From an uncultured Acinetobacter sp. (GTDB taxonomy: Bacteria; Pseudomonadota; Gammaproteobacteria; Pseudomonadales; Moraxellaceae): a stretch of 40,394 bases of DNA. The stretch covers positions 1 through 40,394 of the forward strand of contig NZ_CANQTS010000021.1 of NCBI RefSeq assembly GCF_947626835.1, read 5' to 3'. Positions 34,041 through 40,394 of this stretch are shown one piece after another (positions within the stretch are counted from its first letter, which is position 1; the number at the start of each line of letters is the position of its first letter). The position numbers and the translations under genes are program-made. The notes beneath the pieces were generated by a model. The model did no database searches and was not told the origin of the DNA. It saw only the letters and a program-made list of their open reading frames with translations.

Positions 34041-35978
34041 TTAATCTTCAAAAGAGGCTTCGAGTTCTTCAAGTTCCATCATGAGTTCTAACATCAGCTC
34101 TTCAGCCTGTTCAACTTTGGCTTTAAGTTCTGTTTGCTCATTCATGAGTTTAAGCAATTCATCTTTACGGCTTGTTTCATAGAGTGCGGTATCACCCAAT
34201 AAAGCTTCAATTTCGGCTAAACGTGGCTGTAATTTGGCAATTTGTGCTTCATTTTTCTCGATATTTTTACGAATTGGACGCCCCAATTCACGGCGACGCG
34301 CAGTTTCTTTACGCTGAGCTTCTTTATCGAGTTTCGAGATGCTAGGTTTAATTTGCACATCTGATTGCACAGGTGCTGCTGGCTTTTGCCCATTTTTAAT
34401 CATGTCAATGCGGGCTTGACGCAACCAATCAGCATAAGCGACTAAGTCACCATCAAATTCGCGACTACGACCGCCATGTACTAAAATTAATTCATCACAA
34501 ACGCTGGCCACCAATTGACGTTCATGCGATACCAACACCACTGCACCTTCAAAATCTTGCAGCGCCATAGTCAGGGCATGACGCATATCTAAGTCTAAAT
34601 GGTTGGTTGGCTCATCTAGAATCAAAACGTTTGGACGCTTCCATACAATTAAAGCTAATGCTAAACGTGCACGTTCACCACCAGAGAAACTCTCAGACGG
34701 GGTATCCATGCGTTCGCCACTAAAGCCAAAGCTACTCAAGAAAGCTCGTAAAGTGGCTTCACTGATTTTTTTATCTGCGATACGGGCTAACTGTAACATT
34801 GGGCTGGCATTGCCATCTAATGCATCCATTTGATGCTGAGCAAAATAACCAATATTAAGTAATTCTGAATCCTTACGATGACCTTGCATTAAGGCTAAAT
34901 CACCAACTAAAGCTTTAATTAAGGTCGATTTACCTGCACCATTCATGCCCAATAAACCAATACGGCTGTTGGGGGTAATTTGCAGATTGACATTGGTGAC
35001 AATGAGTTTGTCGCCATAACCAATATCAGCATTTTCAAGCTCAAGCAGTGGTGAACTCATTTTGGTCGGTTCACGGAAGCTAAAGGTAAATGGCGTATCA
35101 ACATGCGCCGCCGAAAGCTCTTGCATACGTTCTAACTGTTTAATACGACTTTGTGCTTGTTTGGCTTTGGTGGCTTGGGCTTTAAAACGGTCAATGTATT
35201 TTTGTAAATGTGCGCGGGTTTCTAATTGCTTTTCATAAGCTTGTTGTTGCTGTGCTAAGCGTTCGCTACGAGTACGCTCAAAAGTTGAATAGTTGCCGGT
35301 GTATAAAATTAATTCTTGATTTTCAATATGTAAAATATGGTCGGTGATCGCATCTAAGAAATCGCGGTCATGCGAGATTAAAACTAAAGTGCCTTCATAA
35401 GCTTTAAGCCAATCTTCAAGCCATAAAATTGCATCTAAATCTAAATGGTTGGTTGGTTCATCCAGTAACAATAAGTCTGAACGGCTCATTAGAGTACGCG
35501 CTAAGTTTAAGCGCATACGCCAACCACCCGAGAAGCTTGATACATTCAATTCAGATTGATGTTCAAAAAATCCTAAACCTGCCATCAGTTGTGAAGCTTT
35601 AGCTGCTGCTGAATAGCCGTCAATTTCATCAAAACGTCCATATAAATGAGCAAGTTCAGAATCATTGAGCGTATCAGGATGGGCCAGTTGATGTTGAATA
35701 TTCCAATATTCTTCATCGCCCGATAAAACAAAATCAATAGCCTTCATATCCAAGGATTTAATTTCTTGTGCCATATGGGCCACAGTCCATACCGCAGGGC
35801 GCGTTAAGCTACCACTGTCAGATTCCATGCCCCCTAAGAGCGCTGAGAACAAAGTGGATTTACCAGCACCATTGACCCCTGTTAAACCAATTTTCCAACC
35901 GGGATGCAATTGCATAGACGCTTTTTGAAAAAGAACACGTCCGCCGCGACGTAAAGAAAGTTGCTCTAACTGAATCAT
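34041..35978 (-). CDS. ABC-F family ATPase, YheS-like
   Basis: ABC-F proteins have two fused ATPase domains, no membrane part, and act on ribosomes. Start 35978 (MIQLEQLSLRRGG) matches the family; 34 further upstream codons are open but uncharacteristic, and no binding site is strong at either. The 645-residue protein has Walker A GVNGAGKST near 35 and GMNGAGKST near 345, signatures SSFSGGWRMRLNLA and ESFSGGERARLALA, and two LLDEPTNHLD/LILDEPTNHLD Walker B motifs. An Arg/Lys-rich inter-domain linker (about 240-290) and a charged C-terminal coiled coil follow. The closest pattern is YheS; a resistance role is not indicated. Confidence 0.92.
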   Translation of the reverse strand: MIQLEQLSLRRGGRVLFQKASMQLHPGWKIGLTGVNGAGKSTLFSALLGGMESDSGSLTRPAVWTVAHMAQEIKSLDMKAIDFVLSGDEEYWNIQHQLAHPDTLNDSELAHLYGRFDEIDGYSAAAKASQLMAGLGFFEHQSELNVSSFSGGWRMRLNLARTLMSRSDLLLLDEPTNHLDLDAILWLEDWLKAYEGTLVLISHDRDFLDAITDHILHIENQELILYTGNYSTFERTRSERLAQQQQAYEKQLETRAHLQKYIDRFKAQATKAKQAQSRIKQLERMQELSAAHVDTPFTFSFREPTKMSSPLLELENADIGYGDKLIVTNVNLQITPNSRIGLLGMNGAGKSTLIKALVGDLALMQGHRKDSELLNIGYFAQHQMDALDGNASPMLQLARIADKKISEATLRAFLSSFGFSGERMDTPSESFSGGERARLALALIVWKRPNVLILDEPTNHLDLDMRHALTMALQDFEGAVVLVSHERQLVASVCDELILVHGGRSREFDGDLVAYADWLRQARIDMIKNGQKPAAPVQSDVQIKPSISKLDKEAQRKETARRRELGRPIRKNIEKNEAQIAKLQPRLAEIEALLGDTALYETSRKDELLKLMNEQTELKAKVEQAEELMLELMMELEELEASFED

Positions 35979-36186
35979 GAAATTATCGAACAAAGAAAAA
36001 ATAGGCCTCATTCTAATGGAATTTAGAAAAAAGCCAAAACCTGAGTGACTTTTATCTTGAGTAAAAAATAAACTTGGCATTTTGCTGCCTTTTAATCTTC
36101 AAAAGTGCCCCATATATTGATTATGCTATACTGCATATATTGTCTTAGCCGCATAAGACCACCCAATTCAATAGAGGAATCTCCCC

Positions 36187-36522
36187 ATGACTGATCAAGC
36201 GCTTGAGCTGACGGATAGTGCTGCGAACAAAGTACGCCAATTGCGTGAGAGCGAAGGCAACCAAGATTTAATGTTACGCGTTTATGTAACAGGTGGTGGT
36301 TGTTCAGGTTTCTCTTACGGTTTTAACTTTGCAGAAAGCCAAAATGAAGATGATGCAGAATTTGTAAATGGCGATGTAAAAATGTTGGTCGACTCACTCA
36401 GCTACCAATATCTAGTAGGCTCTGTGGTGGATTATATTGAAGGTTTAGAAGGTTCACGCTTTGTGGTGCAAAATCCAAATGCAACCACCACTTGTGGTTG
36501 TGGCTCTTCTTTCTCTATGTAA
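36187..36522 (+). CDS. erpA: Iron-sulfur cluster insertion protein ErpA
   Basis: A-type carrier that delivers Fe-S clusters to apo-proteins, including isoprenoid-synthesis enzymes. The 111-residue protein has [11 protein letters not shown] (first Cys near 39) and the C-terminal TTCGCGSSF with two Cys, giving the three-Cys site of the HesB/IscA family. Its [23 protein letters not shown] block matches ErpA best. GAGGAA precedes the ATG. The upstream -10 is probably TATACT (36127-36132). No iscR or isc gene is adjacent. Confidence 0.95.
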   Translation: MTDQALELTDSAANKVRQLRESEGNQDLMLRVYVTGGGCSGFSYGFNFAESQNEDDAEFVNGDVKMLVDSLSYQYLVGSVVDYIEGLEGSRFVVQNPNATTTCGCGSSFSM

Positions 36523-36531
36523 AGTTGCCGT

Positions 36532-36560
36532 AAAAAAAGCCCCAAATTTGGGGCTTTTTT
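36532..36560. terminator. Bidirectional terminator between erpA and anmK
   Basis: AAAAAAAGCCCCAAA (36532-36546) meets its own complement with no spacer, so the loop is AAATTT. Both strands end in T-runs. The anmK stop lies 2 bases beyond. Confidence 0.93.
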
Positions 36561-36562
36561 AT

Positions 36563-37690
36563 TTAGATACACGTCATGGTACCAAGTACGCGATAACCTG
36601 TAGCACCTGTGACCGCAGGCAAATTGCCACTGAGTTGATTAACAAAGCGCATAGCCAGCCAAGCAAAAGCTGTGGCTTCTACCCACGTTGGGCTTAAACC
36701 TAAATCGGCAGTGGTTTGTACCGTCCATTGATGTTTACGTAAACGCCAACGTAATTGCTCTAATAAATGTGAGTTATATGCGCCACCACCACAGACATAC
36801 ACTTCACCAGTTGCCATATCAGAGCGATAAATGGCTTTTTTAATCGCGCGTGTGGTGAGTTTCATTAAGGTGGCTTGCACATTTTCTGGTGTATCTTCTA
36901 ATTCGTTATATTCAATGTCGCTACGCCAATCTAAAATTTGTTCATCCAACCACTCTAAATTAAAGTCTTCACGTCCTGTACTTTTAGGCGGTTCTTTAGA
37001 AAAGAAATCATGACTTTGTAGCCGATCGAGCAAACTGCGAATTGGCGTGCCATAAGCGGCCCAATTGCCATTTTCATCATAAGGCTGACCGGTGTAACGC
37101 TCGCACCATGCATCCATCAAAATATTTGCAGGTCCGGTATCAAAACCAAAGACTTGATCAGGTTGACCGGCAGGCAACATACTGACATTAGCAATGCCGC
37201 CTAAGTTTAAAATCACCCGATGAATTGATTGATGTTGAAAAATATCTTGGTGAAAAGCCGGAACAAGCGGCGCACCTTGACCACCTGCTGCCATATCACG
37301 ACGACGAAAATCAGATATGACCGGAATTTGGGTGATTTCGGTAATGATGTTGGGGTCGCCAATTTGTAAGGTAAAACCATGTTCAGGACGATGACGAATA
37401 GTTTGCCCATGTGAGCCAATGGCTTTAATTTTTGTTTTATCTAAATTGTGGTCTTGGATCAGTTGATTAATGCCATGCCCAATCATGGTTGCCAAAGCTA
37501 CATCGGCTTTGCCCATACGATCAATTTCGTTGTCGTCAGGTAAAGTCAGTGCCATCAGTTCATCACGTAAATCAGGGTCAAATGGCAAGGTTAGTGTGGC
37601 ATGAAGATGCAGAGGATTAAAAGAAGCAGCAACAATGTCGACACCATCCATACTTGTGCCGGTCATTACCCCAATATAGATCGCTGTCAT
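36563..37690 (-). CDS. anmK: Anhydro-N-acetylmuramic acid kinase
   Basis: Phosphorylates and opens 1,6-anhydroMurNAc released by lytic transglycosylases, returning it to GlcNAc metabolism. Start 37690 (MTAIYIGVMTGTSMDGVD) fits the family; the open frame back to 37741 is unsupported. The 375-residue protein has the phosphate-binding GVMTGTSMDGVD at residues 7-18, GSHGQTIRHRP near 92, NLGGIANVS near 160, FDTGPANILMD near 180 and VCGGGAYN near 300. With mpl and the MltB-type enzyme in this window it belongs to murein recycling, though they are unlinked transcripts. Confidence 0.96.
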   Translation of the reverse strand: MTAIYIGVMTGTSMDGVDIVAASFNPLHLHATLTLPFDPDLRDELMALTLPDDNEIDRMGKADVALATMIGHGINQLIQDHNLDKTKIKAIGSHGQTIRHRPEHGFTLQIGDPNIITEITQIPVISDFRRRDMAAGGQGAPLVPAFHQDIFQHQSIHRVILNLGGIANVSMLPAGQPDQVFGFDTGPANILMDAWCERYTGQPYDENGNWAAYGTPIRSLLDRLQSHDFFSKEPPKSTGREDFNLEWLDEQILDWRSDIEYNELEDTPENVQATLMKLTTRAIKKAIYRSDMATGEVYVCGGGAYNSHLLEQLRWRLRKHQWTVQTTADLGLSPTWVEATAFAWLAMRFVNQLSGNLPAVTGATGYRVLGTMTCI

Positions 37691-37771
37691 GATGATTCTA
37701 AAGCCTGCAATATGCTGAAAAAGTGTTAGTATATCGCACAAATTGTATAACTGATCTATTTGGATTTTGTG

Positions 37772-38986
37772 ATGTCAAATTTCCTGCCGGCTGAAGAACA
37801 ACTTGCTCTCATCAAACGAGGCACCCATGAAATTATTTCTGAAGAAGACCTTCTGAAGAAATTAAAACAGAATCGTCCATTAAAAATTAAAGCGGGTTTT
37901 GACCCGACAGCACCAGACCTACATTTAGGTCATACGGTCTTAATTAACAAATTAAAAGTATTCCAAGATTTAGGTCATGAAGTATATTTCTTGATTGGTG
38001 ACTATACTGCCATGATCGGTGATCCGACCGGTAAGAGTGCGACACGTCCACCACTGTCACGTGAACAAGTATTAGAAAACGCTAAAACCTATCAAGAACA
38101 AGTGTTTAAAATTCTTGATCCAAACAAAACCAAAGTGGTGTTTAACTCAGAATGGTTTGCGCAAAAAACTGCGGCTGATTTAATTCAATTGGCATCACAG
38201 CAAACTGTGGCGCGTATGTTAGAGCGCGATGACTTTACCAAGCGTTATAACAACCAACAGCCAATTGCCATTCACGAATTTTTGTATCCATTGGTACAAG
38301 GGTATGACTCAGTTGCTTTACAAGCTGACGTAGAGCTTGGTGGTACCGATCAAACCTTTAACTTGCTTATGGGTCGTACGCTGCAAGGTCGTTATGATCA
38401 AGAAGCACAAGTTTGTATTACTGTGCCAATCCTTGAAGGTTTAGATGGCGTCAATAAAATGTCTAAATCTTTAGGCAACTATATTGGTGTGTTTGATACA
38501 CCGGGTGCGATGTATCAAAAAGTGCTTTCAATGCCGGATTCTTTAATTGAACGTTACTTTGACCTACTCAGCTTTAAATCTTTAGATGAAATTCAACAGC
38601 TATTAAAAGAAGTGGCTGAAGGGCGTAATCCTCAAGAAGTGAAGAAGATTCTTGCCCTTGAATTGGTAGAACGTTTCCATGGAAGCGAAGCGGCTGCCAA
38701 TGCGCATAAAGGTGCCGGCAACATCATTACCGAAGGTGAATTACCAGAAGGTACACCAGAAGTGACGATTTCACGCTCAGAATTTGGCGGTGAGATGTTC
38801 ATTGCGTCAATCTTGCGTGCTGCAGGTCTGGTTAAAAATGCGGCCCAAGCCAAAGATGCAGTTGCACGTGGTGCAGCCAAAGTTGATTGGAAAGAAGTAG
38901 ATGCTTCTTTTGCTGTCAAAGAAAATGTGACCTTAATTGTTCAATCAAGTAAAAAAGCCATTGCGAAAGTCACTTTTGTGGACTAA
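37772..38986 (+). CDS. tyrS: Tyrosyl-tRNA synthetase
   Basis: Charges tRNA-Tyr. Start 37772 ([17 protein letters not shown]) has a GGA 7 bases upstream; the TTG four codons earlier overlaps it. The 404-residue class I synthetase has the HIGH-type motif as HLGH in [16 protein letters not shown] (near 38-53), QGYDSVAL and GGTDQTFN for tyrosine and ATP binding, KMSKS near 230, and an S4-like RNA-binding C-terminus ([10 protein letters not shown]). The [10 protein letters not shown] context and inserts place it with the TyrZ-like/H. influenzae-type TyrS rather than the E. coli K-12 form. It is divergent from anmK. Confidence 0.97.
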   Translation: MSNFLPAEEQLALIKRGTHEIISEEDLLKKLKQNRPLKIKAGFDPTAPDLHLGHTVLINKLKVFQDLGHEVYFLIGDYTAMIGDPTGKSATRPPLSREQVLENAKTYQEQVFKILDPNKTKVVFNSEWFAQKTAADLIQLASQQTVARMLERDDFTKRYNNQQPIAIHEFLYPLVQGYDSVALQADVELGGTDQTFNLLMGRTLQGRYDQEAQVCITVPILEGLDGVNKMSKSLGNYIGVFDTPGAMYQKVLSMPDSLIERYFDLLSFKSLDEIQQLLKEVAEGRNPQEVKKILALELVERFHGSEAAANAHKGAGNIITEGELPEGTPEVTISRSEFGGEMFIASILRAAGLVKNAAQAKDAVARGAAKVDWKEVDASFAVKENVTLIVQSSKKAIAKVTFVD

Positions 38987-39014
38987 GCCTATTTGATGTG
39001 TTTTAAGTAATTGA

Positions 39015-39043
39015 AAAAAAGCAGACTTTGGTCTGCTTTTTTT
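39015..39043 (+). terminator. tyrS intrinsic terminator
   Basis: GCAGAC (39021-39026), loop TTTG, GTCTGC (39031-39036), flanked by A-run and T-run. Confidence 0.93.
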
Positions 39044-39089
39044 ATGACTAAAGTTTTATATTTGTATTTTAAATAAGTAAATTCAAAAA

Positions 39090-39187
39090 AAACCTTATAA
39101 AAACAAGGTTTAATTTTTTCCAAAACCTTGCATTTGAAAAAAAATCTCGTTAGGATGGATTGCATCTTATGACTGTGTAGCACAGTC
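39090..39187 (+). other. Structured non-coding stretch after tyrS
   Basis: AAACCTT (39090-39096) can pair with AAGGTTT (39105-39111), which precedes a T-run and so looks like a terminator. The same CAAGGTTT (39104-39111) can instead pair with AAACCTTG (39123-39130). The two pairings exclude each other. A separate perfect hairpin GACTGTG-TAG-CACAGTC lies at 39171-39187. No reading frame crosses the region. Confidence 0.5.
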
Positions 39188-39259
39188 CAGAGGGTATAGA
39201 TAAGGACGATTATTCAAGGAAGATCGGTTCACTTTTAGCAAGAATTTAACGAAAATAAT

Positions 39260-39337
39260 TATAATAAGACACACTGGATCGCATTTGATGATCTAACTCA
39301 GAGAGAGAGATTTTGGGAGAGATCTCTTTCTTTTTTT
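39260..39337 (+). ncRNA. Candidate short RNA with intrinsic terminator
   Basis: A perfect TATAAT (39260-39265) is followed 40 bases later by a hairpin, AGAGAGAT (39304-39311) with ATCTCTTT (39322-39329, one G-U pair), then C and T7. No gene ends nearby on the plus strand: tyrS already has its own terminator 260 bases earlier. A transcript of about 65 bases, or a longer one starting before 39171, would end here. No good -35 was found for the TATAAT, so the start is uncertain. Confidence 0.4.
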
Positions 39338-39390
39338 ATGTCTAGAAAAAGCTCTATGCAACACGTTGTTATTTACAGCGACTCTATGCG

Positions 39391-40023
39391 CTATTTATAT
39401 TGAATAAATGCTAGGCGCGGTAGCATTTGTTTAACCAAAAAACCAACCAATAGTGCCGAAATTATAGTGCCTTCACGAATCCCAACAATATACTGCAATC
39501 CAATATATGAACTTATAAGGGCCAACAGCACTAAAACCATATCACCATAAGATTTACATGAGCCAAAGTTCCAGTTAAAACGCAATGCAAAGGCTTGATA
39601 CAATCCTTCGCCTGCCAAAAAGACCAAATTGGCTTTAACCAGCATACATACACCAATTGCAGTGATCATGCAGCTACTTAAACAGTACAACAATTGCTGT
39701 ATATAGTTATCTGCTTGCCAATTTTGTGTAAGCCACAGTAATACATCAATGCCTAGGCCAAAAATTATACCAATCGGCAGTTGTAGATAACGCGTCCATG
39801 TAAACTTATTTCCCAATAAGAGCTTTTGTCCAATAATCATTACAATATGCATCGCAATGGTTAGCACCCCGACCGAAAGCGGCACAATGAAACTATATAC
39901 ATAAGGCAGGGATGAAATAGGCGATGTGCCTAAATCCGAGCGAATAGACAGCACCACGCCAAAAGCCATTAACATCAGGCCGATCAATAACAATGGAAAG
40001 CGTAAATAAAATTGCTGAGGCAT
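39391..40023 (-). CDS. YczE/YyaS/YitT-family membrane protein
   Basis: A 210-residue inner-membrane protein with about five hydrophobic segments. The N-terminal block MAFGVVLSIRSDLGTSPISS and the following LPYVYSF are the family hallmark (first helix, then SDLGTSP). GLGIDVLLW near 95 and a central CMITAIGVCMLVKANL helix are also characteristic. The family resembles small transporters, but substrates are unknown. It has no close partner on its strand in the window. Confidence 0.87.
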   Translation of the reverse strand: MPQQFYLRFPLLLIGLMLMAFGVVLSIRSDLGTSPISSLPYVYSFIVPLSVGVLTIAMHIVMIIGQKLLLGNKFTWTRYLQLPIGIIFGLGIDVLLWLTQNWQADNYIQQLLYCLSSCMITAIGVCMLVKANLVFLAGEGLYQAFALRFNWNFGSCKSYGDMVLVLLALISSYIGLQYIVGIREGTIISALLVGFLVKQMLPRLAFIQYK

Positions 40024-40394
40024 GACAAAGCAGTCGTTGAAATAAAATATAGTTTAACCAAGCTTAAACAGAGTGAATATGCCGCGAAAGGTTAAAAAAA
40101 TGCACCTTTAAATTGAATGATCATTTATAGCTATAATGAAAAAGTGCTCTGATTTAGCTGTTAGCTTAAGGATATATAGTGTTGTAGTAAAACAGATTTA
40201 AACTACAGCTATATAGGTGATGTTTAAAAAAGTATGTCAAAGCCAAGAAACTTACCTAATTAAGCTAGTATGGATTTGACCCATGACATGAATTTTGCTG
40301 CATATGTAAAATAAAAGGCCTTAATAAGCCCACAAAAGGGTTGGAAAATAGATTTTTTATAAAGATAGATGAAAAATTGTCCACTCATGAAATA
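40024..40394. other. Intergenic stretch at the right edge, no gene recognised
   Basis: About 370 AT-rich bases. A 12-bp palindrome TTATAGCTATAA (40125-40136) overlaps a TATAAT (40132-40137). An AAGGA-like sequence near 40168 is followed at once by stops. It may include the upstream region of a gene beyond the window. Confidence 0.4.

Noticed and set aside
34041..35978. ABC-F gene as an antibiotic-resistance determinant
   Set aside because: The linker and C-terminal coil resemble the housekeeping YheS group rather than the resistance subfamilies, and the context is core genome.
36100..36150. Alternating TATA/GCATAT sequence before erpA as a dif or Xer site
   Set aside because: It does not fit the two 11-bp half-sites with a 6-bp centre; it reads better as the erpA -10 region.
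39171..39340. Leader or remnant of an rRNA operon or a tRNA after tyrS
   Set aside because: No conserved rRNA boxA, 16S/5S core or tRNA cloverleaf with a T-arm could be found.

Overview
The window is a low-GC gammaproteobacterial chromosome segment built around the replication origin. The closest fit by gene content and protein sequence is Acinetobacter or a near relative in the Moraxellaceae (inference; no search was run). The classic origin order is intact: mnmE, yidC, yidD, rnpA and rpmH read leftward, a 650-base DnaA-box-rich gap (oriC) follows, and dnaA, dnaN, recF and gyrB read rightward. Most start positions were chosen from ribosome binding sites and family N-termini, and several differ from the longest open frame.

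Layout. 1-2.4 kb: periplasmic cyclophilin, an acetoacetate-decarboxylase-fold protein and a Gln/Arg-rich lipoprotein. 2.7-5.5 kb: heat-shock pair grpE and dnaK, each behind a sigma-32-like promoter. 5.6-8.3 kb: membrane-anchored zinc metalloprotease, a small acidic protein and an MltB-type lytic transglycosylase. 8.3-8.8 kb: very AT-rich gap with two DnaA-box-like sites. 8.8-10.5 kb: purE-purK. 10.6-15.4 kb: DUF486 membrane protein, mpl, zinc alcohol dehydrogenase, a small GNAT acetyltransferase, and an Alx/TerC protein behind a yybP-ykoY manganese riboswitch. 15.6-17.6 kb: ygiB/ygiC-like pair and a membrane protein. 17.7-20.9 kb: Rieske oxygenase, guanine deaminase and hpt. 21-22 kb: GlsB-like membrane protein and DsbC. 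22.4-33.4 kb: origin block. 33.5-40 kb: small NTF2-like protein, a second dense DnaA-box cluster, ABC-F ATPase, erpA, anmK, tyrS, a structured non-coding stretch and a YczE/YitT membrane protein.

No tRNA, rRNA, insertion sequence, prophage, CRISPR array or defence gene was found. It is a core region, so the interest lies mainly in cis-acting DNA and RNA: three parS-like sites (1418, 22155, 30212), DnaA-box groups at four loci (oriC, 8566, 22260, 33858), a DnaA box between the -35 and -10 of dnaA, sigma-32 promoters, the Mn riboswitch, a terminator facing the wrong way with no gene to serve (2383-2418), and a possible small RNA after tyrS. Purine metabolism recurs (purE/purK, guaD, hpt), and the oxygenase next to guaD is the most plausible unexplored enzyme.
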